A stretch of 64,000 nt of DNA from Viridothelium virens. Lineage: Eukaryota > Ascomycota > Dothideomycetes > Trypetheliales > Trypetheliaceae. This document shows positions 21,923 to 32,028 of the stretch, piece by piece. Both the position numbers and the translations under genes were made by a program. The stretch is from NCBI GenBank assembly GCA_010094025.1, contig ML991809.1:124001-188000 (forward strand). The letters run 5' to 3'. Below the pieces are notes generated by a model. The model had not been told where the DNA came from, made no database searches, and worked only from the letters and a program-made list of their open reading frames with translations. Each line of letters starts with the position of its first letter. The first letter of the stretch is position 1.

Positions 21923-22789
21923 TCAAAGGCCCCGACTTTTCTCCTCTGCAAACCGTACAAGCCCGTCTAGAACCTTCAGCCTGGCCTTCTCCTCTGCTGT
22001 CCCTTTCCAAACCTGTGATAGCGTCCGCAAGGCTTCAATGCGCTCAATGGCATTTTCAGTAGTACCAGCAGCCACCAGCTCTTCGATCTCACCCCGAATG
22101 GTCTCAGCAAACTCACGACCTTTCTGCTCACGATCAGCCTCGTCTGCATTCTGCCCCGGTGTTGAGACGGAAATCAGCGAGGACGCAATAGATAGTTCTG
22201 ATGGCGGAAGCACCCATTTCATGGCGTCGTCAAAGACCTTGATTACACTATTGAGTCGCTCTCGGACTAGCGTTAGCGTCTTTAATTGAGCCATATGCGA
22301 CGGGAGGCGAGCGGCGCTATTAGATACGCCATTGTTCTCCTCTGTCACATTCTGACGATGGTTATTTTCGTGACTTTCTGTAGGGTTTGTAGCCGGGAGA
22401 AACTTCGCAACATCGGTTCGAAGAGTTTCTTCCAAGGTGTCTGACAAGCTAACTGTATCCCCGCGTAGTACCTCTACCTCATAAGCTAGTCGACTTCCCG
22501 TGCGGAGGATCTCATCCGTCAATTGGGTCAGGATGATGGACAGCCGTGAAGTTTGGGCGTTGAGCTGAGCGAGGAGAGATTGAGTCTGAGTGGACAAATC
22601 GCTCAGTGGAATGGCGGACGATGCACGCGAGGACTGAGGACGCGCGGTGGATGGCAATAGCGAGGGGAGAGTCTTGTTGAGGTATTCTGCAGGGTCAAAA
22701 ACGGGCTGCTGGAAGGCGAGTAATTGCGGGGCGTTCGGCGTCGCTAGTTGGTCAGCCTGCCGAAAATCGCTTTTTGCAGTGGCAGCCAT
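21923..22789 (-). CDS. COG7-like Golgi complex subunit (fungal type)
   Basis: A single exon of 288 residues. The start is the ATG of MAATAKSDFRQADQ, since the frame upstream opens only with TTG. It is mostly helical, with a conserved N-terminal block FDPAEYLNKTLPSL, then LSTQTQSLLAQLNAQTSRLS and LTDEILRTGSRLAYEVEVLRG. It ends in a helix IERIEALRTLSQVWKGTAEE. This is the layout of the short Pezizomycotina proteins annotated as conserved oligomeric Golgi complex subunit 7, a peripheral Golgi tether for retrograde vesicles. The call relies on memory of those proteins rather than a catalytic motif. It is divergent from the PARP gene, sharing about 560 bp. Confidence 0.65.
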   Translation of the reverse strand: MAATAKSDFRQADQLATPNAPQLLAFQQPVFDPAEYLNKTLPSLLPSTARPQSSRASSAIPLSDLSTQTQSLLAQLNAQTSRLSIILTQLTDEILRTGSRLAYEVEVLRGDTVSLSDTLEETLRTDVAKFLPATNPTESHENNHRQNVTEENNGVSNSAARLPSHMAQLKTLTLVRERLNSVIKVFDDAMKWVLPPSELSIASSLISVSTPGQNADEADREQKGREFAETIRGEIEELVAAGTTENAIERIEALRTLSQVWKGTAEEKARLKVLDGLVRFAEEKSRGL

Positions 22790-23351
22790 GCTCAATCACT
22801 CCTTCGTCAGCTTCATCGAGATGCTGGCACAGAGGAGCGGAGGCGCCTGCTTAACGTCCGCTGTCGTGGATGAAGGTGATGAAGGTGATGAAGGATGGAG
22901 GGGTGGGGCGAGGCAGATCCCTTATGTACCGTCGCCGTGACAGAGGCAGGCAACCGGACCGGTGCCTGATTCTTGTGTAGCCATAACTAGGTGGGTGGCA
23001 TGTGGGTTTTGCAATTCTGTCTTTCCCTTGCCTCTTTCCTTTGCTCTCATTCACTCTGCGCTTAGGATTGGCTTCTTAGACGCGCGTGTGTGATCGCCGG
23101 AGTTGCTCGAAGCATGCTGTGAGGCCGGGGGACTTTCCGAGTTCTCTTCCAGTGTGAGCACCACTCGATGGGACTTCTGCATGACAACGTCCTCGCCATA
23201 AAGGACCTCACTTTGGTCGAGGTTCTGTACTATTTTTTCGTGTCCCCATTCAAGTCCTCAGTCGTTGCAAGTTTGTCTCAACACCCCTCTTCCTTCGAGT
23301 CTTCATTTCTACCACCCTACTTTAATAGCACCAACCTGATCTGCGATAAAC
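22790..23351. promoter_or_regulatory. Divergent promoter region, COG7-like / PARP-E2
   Basis: 562 bp lie between divergent starts. They include a 9-bp direct repeat (gatgaaggt, three units, 22869-22894) and, near the right end, a pyrimidine-rich stretch (cacccctcttccttcgagtc) upstream of the PARP start. No factor site was assigned. Confidence 0.45.
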
Positions 23352-26300
23352 ATGCCTCGCAAACAATATCTCCGCGATCTTGAAGAAGTACGAATCGGCC
23401 ACGCTATCCCAGATATCACCGACATCGCTCCAGGCGATGAGAGCGGCCAGTTCAGCTTCTTGTACAGCAGTCCGACCTTCCCACCGGTCTCTATCTCTGT
23501 ACTGATCCCGGACGTCTCTGACTATCCAGCCACTCACTCATTCATGGTTTTTGCCGGTGAGAATGCCCCGCCGGAAATCGCTACTTCTTTGGAGGAACTG
23601 CGGCACATTAACGGGAAGTCCATCAGCCAGCTCCTAGAGATTGTCTCTCGAAGCCTTGCACTCGCACACGCGGACCAGGATGGAGATACGTACATGCCAG
23701 ACTCCCAAGTCGAGGAGGATAGCGAGGAAGACGACTTCGAATCTGACAATGAGGATGACTGGGGTATGGGAATTGGACCTGCCCCTGCCCACAACTTTAC
23801 ATCCACGCGAGACAGTACTATCTTCAGTGAGCCCCGGGCCCTCTCCGAACATCGATCCCGAGTAAAGCTTGATCTCCAAACAGCGAAAGATACAGGCTTT
23901 AAGGTGGGCGTGCACGGCCGCATCATGGAAGGAGGACCTTGTTTCGTCAGCATCTCGTGTCGGGTTGCGAAGCTTGGTGTCTCCCATGAAGCGATGCAGG
24001 CATGGCAGCTTGACAGAAAAGACTACCTCATTCTCCTAATCCACTACCCTCATGGATATACTTCTCTGAACGATCTAATGGGCTATGGGACCACCTATCA
24101 TGCCCGTGAACGGCTGGAGATGCGAGTTGGCAAGAGCAGCACCTATAAACCGAGCCACTTCAATGCCTTGCGAGCGTTTAGTAACGTCACAAGCGAAGGA
24201 TCGCGTCGACTGGCAGAGGCCGATGACGAAGAAAAGTCAAACAGCTTCGAAAATATCTTCATATCCAAGCCACTCAACCAGCTTCTGAACGAGCGCTTGC
24301 TAGCTATCTTAAGATACAGGTTCCAGGGGATAGGTTGGGAAGGAGCAGAAGCTTTTTATGACGATCATCAAGCCGCCAATGCGATCAGGGCTGACGTGAT
24401 GGACGCAAAGTATCTCGGTGAAGATACCATGAAGAGCGACCTGTCGGAACTGCTGTACCATGACCACATTCTCGAAAAGGACAAGGATCACTCTCTGCCG
24501 CTCGCGGGGATGCAGTTCTTGCTGCGACACGTTGTACGGTGCACCGAATTCTGCCTCGTGTGCCACTGCAAGTTGCAGGAAGACCTCGAGGCCATTAAAC
24601 CCTACGTTTGTGACAAGCCACTATGCCTCTATCAGTACATGTCTCTTGGATTCGGCCCCAGTATCGAACACGAGATCATCGCACAGCCGCACGTCGTCGA
24701 CCTACTCGTCAGCTTTTGCTACACACGGGCTCTATCCTTACAGTTGCAGGATTTTCCTCTGGGTCTAAGCTTAAGCGTGCCGTCGTGTCTACCAGCTCTA
24801 CCATCCGAACCCGATTTAGGATACGGTCTTCGTGGACCATTTGCTCGACGTGAATCAGAGACAGGCTCAAGTAAGGTCCCGGAGGGTATCCCTATGAGAT
24901 TTGATCGAAATAAATTGGAGATGATCTTCGACAACGGGATGACTTGTCCAGTTCGGAAAGGAGAGTGGATCATCATTGACAGCTTATCAAAAGATGTAAC
25001 CCTTCATTTACGTGTGGATGAAACCGCCTTCTACCCCGTTGTAAAGCTCTCGGAGCCGGTGTCTGTCCCAAAGTCAGAGTACGACAACAATGATGCAGAA
25101 ACAAAGAATTCGAACCCGACCTTGGCAGCTGCAACTACATCAGCAGGGACATCAGGGTTTGTACCCGCCTCATTCATCAAATATGACCGAAACTTCGATG
25201 AATTGTCCAACGTTGAGCGTTGTTCAGCAATTTGCCGGATGCTTGATACTTTGCCCAGAACTTCAGAGATGAGGGAATATCTCACCAGAAATAATCCCGC
25301 CGAGTTGAAGGACTGGGTCACCCGAATATTACCAACAGCACTCGGCATTTTACGTTGGATAATAGCCTCCAACCGAGCCTGCATCGTACAGGTCGATGCC
25401 GCCACGACTGCAGCGGACGAGGAATCAGCTTCTGTGATCAGGAATATGGAAGATCGTGTGCATGGGATGGGTGGTTGGATGCAATTTCGCTTTGCCATGG
25501 GAGCACCGGACAAGGAGAAACGCTTCCGAAATGCTGTCAAGTCGACTGCTGACCGCCTTGAGCTTAGATATCCAACGCTATTCGCTTGGCACGGATCCCC
25601 TCTTCAGAATTGGCATTCTATCATTCGCGAAGGTCTCCATTTCAAGCAGGCAAGCCATGGAAGGGCTTTCGGAGATGGGTGTTATCATTCCATGGATATC
25701 AATACCAGCATGAACTATTCGGGCATGTACTCGTATGCGTACACGTCCGGAGGGTTGTCTGCGTTCAGAGGGTGGTCCCAAAGCGAGCTCAAGATTACTT
25801 CGGCGCTTTCTATGAACGAAATTGTCAACGCCCCCAAGGAGTTCGTCAGTCGATCTCCGCACCTTGTGGTCGCACAGCTTGATTGGATCCAAACACGATA
25901 TCTATTCGTCAAGTGCAAAGCCCACGTGGCAATCCCGGATGTATCTTTGCCATCACAAGAGCACCAGCAAGATCCGCATATGACACCTTCAGGTACGACG
26001 GGCAAGATAGTAATACCGGCTACCGCTGTATCACTTTCTAGGAGGACCGCCACGCAAGGAACCGCAAATGTGAAGGGAAAGGCGAAGGGCACATCCGTCG
26101 ATCCCATCCTAATGGATGGCAGCTCGGATGACGATGATGCCGCAAGCGTTGCGACGCTTAGCGAAGACCGATCCATCTTAGAGGACGACGACACCAACAC
26201 CATCTGCATCGACAACGACGGGATCTACGAGGACGACAACGACATCGTCCTCCTCGGCGCCAGCAACACCAAAGAAAACCAGTCCCCCTCTCGGCCCAAA

Positions 26301-26981
26301 CCCCCCGACGTCATGGACTTCACCCCCGGCCGCCTCGACAAACAAACCCTCCCGCTCCTCGCCGAACCCAGCTACGCCACCCCAGCCGCCACCAAGCGCC
26401 TGCAGACCGACCTGCGCATCCTACTAAAACTACAGTCGCGCACCCCTTTGCACGAGCTAGGCTGGCACATCGACTCCGCGCTACTAGACGACAACCTGTA
26501 CCAATGGATCGTACAGCTGCACTCCCTCCCCACCGCCCTGCCACTCGCCTCCGACCTCGCGCGCGCCGGTCTCGACAGCGTCGTATGCGAGCTGCGATTC
26601 CCACCAAGCTACCCGCTCGCGCCGCCATTCGTGCGCGTCATCCGCCCGCGGTTCCTGCCCTTCTTGCACGGGGGCGGGGGGCATGTGACAGCGGGGGGCG
26701 CGATGTGCATGGAGTTGCTGACGAATAGTGGGTGGAGCCCGGCGAACACGATCGAGAGCGTGCTGTTGCAGGTGCGGCTGGCGATGATGAGTACGGAGCC
26801 GAGACCTGCGAGGTTGGAGAGGAGGGGGGGGTATGCTGGGGTGGGAGGAGGAGGGGATGGCGGGATTTATGGAGAGGGCGAGGCGATGGATGCGTATGTA
26901 AGGGCGTGTAAGGTGCATGGGTGGGAGGTGCCGGAGGGGTTTAAGGAGATGAGGAGGGCGGCGGGGTGGATGGAGATGTGA
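23352..26981 (+). CDS. PARP-like ADP-ribosyltransferase fused to a UBE2Q-like E2
   Basis: An uninterrupted frame of 1209 residues. The N-terminal about 110 residues look RWD/E2-like (inference). Around 395-440 is a Cys cluster (CTEFCLVCHCK ... CDKPLCLYQYMSLG) as in PARP6/8-type proteins. The PARP catalytic domain spans about 640-880: FAWHGSPLQNWHSIIREGL carries the NAD-binding His (about 747), and GRAFGDGCYHSMDIN carries the Tyr strand. I could not identify a catalytic Glu with confidence, so mono-ADP-ribosylation is more likely than polymer synthesis. An acidic linker of about 100 residues follows. The C-terminal E2 fold (about 1040-1180) contains LRFPPSYPLAPPFVRVI and GGAMCMELLTNSGW with the putative active Cys about 1119, as in UBE2Q enzymes. 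Fungal PARP-UBC fusions are known as a family; their substrates are not. The 3' 800 bp switch sharply from C-rich to G-rich codons near 26640. Confidence 0.92.
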   Translation: MPRKQYLRDLEEVRIGHAIPDITDIAPGDESGQFSFLYSSPTFPPVSISVLIPDVSDYPATHSFMVFAGENAPPEIATSLEELRHINGKSISQLLEIVSRSLALAHADQDGDTYMPDSQVEEDSEEDDFESDNEDDWGMGIGPAPAHNFTSTRDSTIFSEPRALSEHRSRVKLDLQTAKDTGFKVGVHGRIMEGGPCFVSISCRVAKLGVSHEAMQAWQLDRKDYLILLIHYPHGYTSLNDLMGYGTTYHARERLEMRVGKSSTYKPSHFNALRAFSNVTSEGSRRLAEADDEEKSNSFENIFISKPLNQLLNERLLAILRYRFQGIGWEGAEAFYDDHQAANAIRADVMDAKYLGEDTMKSDLSELLYHDHILEKDKDHSLPLAGMQFLLRHVVRCTEFCLVCHCKLQEDLEAIKPYVCDKPLCLYQYMSLGFGPSIEHEIIAQPHVVDLLVSFCYTRALSLQLQDFPLGLSLSVPSCLPALPSEPDLGYGLRGPFARRESETGSSKVPEGIPMRFDRNKLEMIFDNGMTCPVRKGEWIIIDSLSKDVTLHLRVDETAFYPVVKLSEPVSVPKSEYDNNDAETKNSNPTLAAATTSAGTSGFVPASFIKYDRNFDELSNVERCSAICRMLDTLPRTSEMREYLTRNNPAELKDWVTRILPTALGILRWIIASNRACIVQVDAATTAADEESASVIRNMEDRVHGMGGWMQFRFAMGAPDKEKRFRNAVKSTADRLELRYPTLFAWHGSPLQNWHSIIREGLHFKQASHGRAFGDGCYHSMDINTSMNYSGMYSYAYTSGGLSAFRGWSQSELKITSALSMNEIVNAPKEFVSRSPHLVVAQLDWIQTRYLFVKCKAHVAIPDVSLPSQEHQQDPHMTPSGTTGKIVIPATAVSLSRRTATQGTANVKGKAKGTSVDPILMDGSSDDDDAASVATLSEDRSILEDDDTNTICIDNDGIYEDDNDIVLLGASNTKENQSPSRPKPPDVMDFTPGRLDKQTLPLLAEPSYATPAATKRLQTDLRILLKLQSRTPLHELGWHIDSALLDDNLYQWIVQLHSLPTALPLASDLARAGLDSVVCELRFPPSYPLAPPFVRVIRPRFLPFLHGGGGHVTAGGAMCMELLTNSGWSPANTIESVLLQVRLAMMSTEPRPARLERRGGYAGVGGGGDGGIYGEGEAMDAYVRACKVHGWEVPEGFKEMRRAAGWMEM

Positions 26982-27740
26982 GGGGAGGAGGAGATAATAC
27001 GGGGGTTGAGAGGGGAGGGAATGGAAGAAAAGATTTGGCGTTAGGCTGAGTATGCACGTTCGGCGATACGGTTACTAAAGGGCATGAGATAGGGCTTTGC
27101 GCAAGCGCCTGTCAAACAGTGGCGTCTCGGGATATGGAGAGAGCAGGACAGAATGAGGTTGCAAAGCGGAGTTTCGCTGAGGTGTCTATTGACTGGCCAG
27201 TCTGGCGTCTAGAGGATAGCGGAATGGAGCGACGGCTGGTTGCTTCTCAGGCTTTACATTTGCCACTGGACACAGATTCCAAGTAGAGGATTGCTTATTA
27301 GAGATGCAAAACATCTGGCATCAAAATGCTTTCATTAGTAATTATTTTACAGTATTTGTCTGTGATCGTGACACATCTACATGCAATCAGACAAAATAGC
27401 TGCCGTTATAGATTAAGTCATAAATCCATCATTCGCAGAGAAATCGTCCCGGGGTATCGCGCATTCGAATCAACTTCCTCCGACTCGGAGGTCAGTACTC
27501 CATAACGAACCATGAATCTAGCACCAGCCAATGGTAAACTTCCAAAGCTTTTCGTAGCAAACCATGATGTCTTCCCATAATGGTAGTTTTGTCCACAATC
27601 ATGTGTTCATATAAACTCCGATCCCTGCTTCTAGGCTCCAACGCCCTTCAACATCGGCGATGCTTCATCATTATCCAGAGAAGCGTGATCCTGGCATACA
27701 GGCCGTCCGTGGAATTGTGTCCAGACGGACTTGATTGTTT
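26982..27740. other. Convergent intergenic region
   Basis: This is about 760 bp between two converging genes. The left part continues the G-rich bias of the PARP gene's 3' end for about 60 bp, then composition returns to average. No gene or repeat was seen. Confidence 0.45.
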
Positions 27741-29348
27741 TCAGTTATTAATAGTGAAAGGCGTGGGTGCAGGGGCGGTAGGGGTATTCTCCTCACTCGC
27801 CGGAGCCGTTTCATGGGAGAAACGGTCGTCTGTTAGAAGCCCGGCGACATCTTGCAAGCTTTGAGAGTCATTACTCAAGAGCGGTCCAATACTTCCACTC
27901 GACGTGGCATTTGGATAGCGACTAACATTTCGCGGCATCATCTCGTGAGATTCTAGGATAGGTCGGGAGGGTCGACGGCCTATTCTCGTGGTTGGCGTAA
28001 ATAGGCCACCTAGATCTGACAGTAATGCCCTTGAGCCCCTCCGAGATTGATCTTGGGCAAAATCGTGTGCAATCGTGGTGGCGCTCGGCGATTGTGTTAT
28101 AGAGCCCGGCCCGTTCTCCAGAAGACCGCCGACGTCAAAGAACGTCACATTCCGACGTGGGGAAGCAACTGTGATCTCTCCAGGACTTGGAGGATTGTCG
28201 TGATGGTACTCGAGATGACTTGCTTCACCGGAGCTGTCGAATTTGCTGCCGAGCTCCGGAAACTGCCAGTCAGGATCTAAACCAGCGTCTCGACGAGCTG
28301 CAGGCAAGGCCACAGGTGCAGGGCGAGGTGCGGACGGCAGATGGCGGCCCTCGCCGTCGAGTCTGAATCCGTGGCCTCTGAAAAGATCTTCATCACTATC
28401 GCGTCGGTTGCTACTCAAAGTAGGCCTTCGGGTTGATACCTGTTCGATGCTGTCTGTTGTGGATCCAAATTTATACTTGGGCTTTTTCAAGCCGCGATCT
28501 CTGATGAATGAACCAATCACCAGCGCATTGGATACAGCAGCAGCGGCGAGCATCTCCGCGGACGCCCAAACGGTTCGATATTGCTGCCTTCCTTGATGAC
28601 GTATCACGGCTGGCATCCGATACGCGGTGATGACAATCAGGATGAAGGAGAGGCCGAAGAGCACGACCAGGGAGAGCTTACGTTTAAGGGGCATCGCTGA
28701 ACGAAGGATGATAGGAACAGGGAAAGCGACGAGGAGAACATCGGTGATGATGTCGGCTATGCCCATGGTTAGAAGTTGAGCGAAGCCTTGACGACAGTGT
28801 GGGCCTGGGTCCGGAACCACTTGCCAATAATGGTCGAAGGGTTGGCATTCGGCCAGGTCCGCAATTACAGTAATCAAGAAGGTGATGACGAGAAAGATGC
28901 GGATGAACCTCAGGCCAGTCTCATAGCTCTTCCGCCACATGGTATCGGTGAGACGCTTGAGAAATTCGGAGACGGTGAATTTGGCAGTCCATATGAAAAG
29001 CGCATAGAATATGCGAGAAGCCAGCACCAGCCTGGATCCGATAGAGCGGTGGTAGATTTCCCTTTCAGTGAGATTGGTCGCGATGACGTTATTCGTGCCA
29101 TAGAGAAGGATGACATGAACGAAGGCCATTCGAATCATGAGCGGGATAATACTCAGCGCCATAATCTTATCTTCTCGAAAAAGTCGCTCGGTCCGTATGT
29201 AGCGCCCACATATCCGTAACAGGATAATGACAAACGAGAACATGGTCGTCCACCACGAGAACAATAATGTGGGGTTATTTTCGAGTCTCGTCCTGGGTTC
29301 TGGCGGCGACGAGGAGTAAACGGAGCCATACGAGCCATACGAACCCAT
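27741..29348 (-). CDS. Rhodopsin-domain 7TM protein (Pth11-like)
   Basis: A single exon of 535 residues. Seven hydrophobic segments fit a seven-helix bundle between about residues 28 and 290: LLFSWWTTMFSFVIILLRI, IMALSIIPLMIRMAFVHVIL, LASRIFYALFIWTAKFTV, FIRIFLVITFLITVIADL, MGIADIITDVLLVAFPVPII, LSLVVLFGLSFILIVITAY, EMLAAAAVSNALVIGSFIRD. Signatures are LAECQPFDHYW after helix 4 and the FPVPIIL end of helix 5, as in the fungal rhodopsin-domain integral membrane family related to Pth11. No CFEM domain is present. The cytosolic tail (about 290-535) is Ser/Arg-rich and low-complexity. A role in surface or ligand sensing is inferred. The start MGSYGSYGSVYSS is the only in-frame ATG near the first helix. 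Confidence 0.88.
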   Translation of the reverse strand: MGSYGSYGSVYSSSPPEPRTRLENNPTLLFSWWTTMFSFVIILLRICGRYIRTERLFREDKIMALSIIPLMIRMAFVHVILLYGTNNVIATNLTEREIYHRSIGSRLVLASRIFYALFIWTAKFTVSEFLKRLTDTMWRKSYETGLRFIRIFLVITFLITVIADLAECQPFDHYWQVVPDPGPHCRQGFAQLLTMGIADIITDVLLVAFPVPIILRSAMPLKRKLSLVVLFGLSFILIVITAYRMPAVIRHQGRQQYRTVWASAEMLAAAAVSNALVIGSFIRDRGLKKPKYKFGSTTDSIEQVSTRRPTLSSNRRDSDEDLFRGHGFRLDGEGRHLPSAPRPAPVALPAARRDAGLDPDWQFPELGSKFDSSGEASHLEYHHDNPPSPGEITVASPRRNVTFFDVGGLLENGPGSITQSPSATTIAHDFAQDQSRRGSRALLSDLGGLFTPTTRIGRRPSRPILESHEMMPRNVSRYPNATSSGSIGPLLSNDSQSLQDVAGLLTDDRFSHETAPASEENTPTAPAPTPFTINN

Positions 29349-30441
29349 CGTTTGCTCAGTTCATGCCCACCACCTCCGAGGAGGGGCGAGCAGCACGTAG
29401 TGGAAGGTCAGGGATAGCTGAATGCGGCAGTCAGACGGCGCACCAGCAGGCGCCCCAAGGATGTTGTCATGAGGATGATTAATGTTGAACCTAGCGATTA
29501 AGAGCAGCGATCAAGGCATGGGAAATAGAAGCGGAGAAGTGAGAACAGCGAAGATGGGGGGAAAGGAGCTCGAGGGACGAGGGAAGAGGCAAGGCAACGG
29601 ACGAGGCAATGGATGATGGGCGAAGGGAACTAGCGATGATAATGGGCAGGCGGTGTTGGCCGTGGTACAAGTAGCCACGCGATAACTAGCGAGTGATGAG
29701 TGATGGGAAGGGCTATGGCATGGTCTCGGTCGGCTCGAGATAAGCGGCCAAGACAACAGCTGTCAAGGGTCCGGACTCGATCTCGATAACGAGCCGAGTC
29801 TTAAACCGGAGGGTGCTGCGGTGGCGGCCCCTCGGCAAGCTGGGAAGAGGCCAGGAGATTTTATTCCCAGCCGGAGGAAGAGGACTCGGAGGCTGGTGGG
29901 ACGGGGATGGGAACGGGTCCACGATGCCAAGCTCAAGACCATCACGACTTGAAGAAGACTCAAAATAGCACGAACCCTGTCTCTCATCTCCTTCTCGAGG
30001 TAAGAAGCGGCCGGTGTGCGCCTTTTGAGCCCTTGCCACAATCAACCAATATTATCGCTTCCAGCCAACGGCCGAGCCTCGGGGCCCACGACTCGGGGCT
30101 GGTGGGGGTCACTGGGGTGCATCACAGGGCGCCAGCTGATCAGGGCGCGGCAGGGGTTCGAGCACGCGAACACGCGGAGATCGTGACATCAGCCGAGTCT
30201 GGTTAATTTCCATCAAGTAGACACCTATTTCACCTCCTCTTCAGGCTCTGTCTTGACCCTTTTGGATATCATCTCTATAATGGCGCTGCAATCGACATAT
30301 ACTAATCTGTCCCTGCTGCAGATCCCGCTGCAGTGCATAGTTCCTGGCGCGCATTTAACCTTACTCGAGCTCCTGGGCACGTCGCACCACCTTGCAGCCA
30401 GATATCGTCAGGTTTTAGCGACTGTTCGATAAGTGCTAGCC
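29349..30441. promoter_or_regulatory. Divergent promoter region, rhodopsin-domain / JmjC
   Basis: 1.09 kb lie between divergent starts. The 29510-29700 part is purine-rich on the plus strand, which is a pyrimidine-rich leader for the minus-strand gene. The rest is of mixed composition with several overlapping open frames that show no family features. Confidence 0.45.
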
Positions 30442-32028
30442 ATGGACACGGCTGGTGAGAACACAGCGCCTAATATACGTACCGGGGCCGAGAACAAGCT
30501 ACCGACGCCACCAAAACCTCTTGTCGATTGGCTTGCAGCCGCCATTTCCAATGATTTCAAGCCAAGCGATCCTATTTGGGCTTGCGGCGATGCTCTACTC
30601 TCGGCTCTCCAAATTTCGCCAAATCAAGTAGTTCGTCTTGCCCATGAAAAGCTTCACAGCTTCCCACATCAAGACGTGCCCATATATTGGAGAAGACTCT
30701 TTGAAGAGGCCTCGCTGCATGTGGCCTTGAAAGCGATGCAAGGAGTTATGACGAATGAACGCATTGATCATAGTCAGTCATCAAGTTCATCTCAGCTGGA
30801 CTGGATCTCGATTGTAGTTGAAACCCTCGATAAGGCGGCTATTATATCAGGTTTGCCAGGACGAGAGCAACTTGTTCATCGTCTGATAGACGGTTTAGAG
30901 AACGTTCTGTATGATTCATGTAACCAAGACCGTCGGGACCAGAACGAACCATATATGAAGCGTCGCAAGATCGAAAGGGCTATGATGGTTCCCAACAGAG
31001 AGGTACTTCAATTTGCAACTCATTTCTTTCACAAGCCCAAAATTCTGCATGCCATTCCTGCACACAGTAACCTACCCTTCGACCAATTCCAAGACCATTT
31101 GCTTGCTAACCGTGGCTCTCCAACTCCACTTATCATCCAAGACGCCTTGGTCTATTGGCCGGCTCTGAGTGATCCTTCCAGAAGTTGGTCAGACCCACAT
31201 TACCTCCTACGCAAGACTCTAGGAGGCCGAAGGCTTGTACCCGTGGAATTTGGCCGGAGCTACACTGACGCTGGATGGGGTCAACGCATCATCACATTCC
31301 GGGAATTCATGAGTAATTGTTTACTGCGGAAGTGCAGTGAAGCTACTACGTTATCCGGCTGGAACGTCGCCGCGGAAGAGGAGCCGGAGCAATCGGAAAG
31401 GCATTCGGGTGCTACACAATGTTCAGCAAACAGTGAGTATCAAACGTCGAAGCGCAAAATAAACCTCACTGGATACTTGGCACAACATGATTTGCTCTCC
31501 CAAATTCCTTCATTACGCTCCGACATTGCCATCCCAGATTACTGCTATTGCGCAACCGCGGCCACGCCTCAAGAGTCGGAATCCATGTCATCATCCGACG
31601 AACCTTTGATGAATGCATGGCTCGGTCCTGGTGGCACCATCTCACCTCTCCATACTGATCCGTACCACAATATATTCTGCCAGGTGGTCGGATCCAAATA
31701 CATTCGACTCTATGCGCCAGACCAGACGTCTCATCTGTACCCCCACGGAATAGATGAACAGGGTGTTGATATGAGCAACACCAGTCAAATCGACCTGCAG
31801 CCTTTCATTTCACGGGATAAGGGAGGTCCCGTCGATGTCCCGCGGGGTCATGATTCAGAGAATGCAGCATCGGAATCACCGGTCGCGGAGCGGTTTCCTC
31901 TTTTCGAAAAGGCACAATATGTGGAGGGACTGTTGGGCCCTGGAGACTGCTTGTATATTCCAAAGGGATGGTGGCATTACGTTGAAAGCTTAAGTACGAG
32001 CTTCAGCGTGAGTTTCTGGTGGAACTAG
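30442..32028 (+). CDS. JmjC-domain protein, JMJD5/KDM8-like
   Basis: A single exon of 528 residues starting at the ATG of MDTAGENTAPN; the frame further upstream opens with GTG. Residues 1-220 are a helical N-terminal region. The cupin core begins about 230 (PLIIQDALVYWPAL) and has RRLVPVEFGRSYTDAGWGQ, then GYLAQHDLLSQIPSL. The Fe(II) site is LHTDPYHN (His404, Asp406) with a distal His512 in IPKGWWHYVESL. NIFCQVVGSKYIRLYAP is the 2-oxoglutarate-side block. JMJD5-type enzymes are nuclear 2-oxoglutarate oxygenases with reported arginyl hydroxylase and contested demethylase or protease activity. The substrate here is unknown. Three metal ligands are intact. Confidence 0.92.
   Translation: MDTAGENTAPNIRTGAENKLPTPPKPLVDWLAAAISNDFKPSDPIWACGDALLSALQISPNQVVRLAHEKLHSFPHQDVPIYWRRLFEEASLHVALKAMQGVMTNERIDHSQSSSSSQLDWISIVVETLDKAAIISGLPGREQLVHRLIDGLENVLYDSCNQDRRDQNEPYMKRRKIERAMMVPNREVLQFATHFFHKPKILHAIPAHSNLPFDQFQDHLLANRGSPTPLIIQDALVYWPALSDPSRSWSDPHYLLRKTLGGRRLVPVEFGRSYTDAGWGQRIITFREFMSNCLLRKCSEATTLSGWNVAAEEEPEQSERHSGATQCSANSEYQTSKRKINLTGYLAQHDLLSQIPSLRSDIAIPDYCYCATAATPQESESMSSSDEPLMNAWLGPGGTISPLHTDPYHNIFCQVVGSKYIRLYAPDQTSHLYPHGIDEQGVDMSNTSQIDLQPFISRDKGGPVDVPRGHDSENAASESPVAERFPLFEKAQYVEGLLGPGDCLYIPKGWWHYVESLSTSFSVSFWWN

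Noticed and set aside
30130-30180. tRNA T-arm-like word ggttcgagca
   Set aside because: The flanking bases do not form a T stem or an acceptor stem, and no anticodon arm is present.
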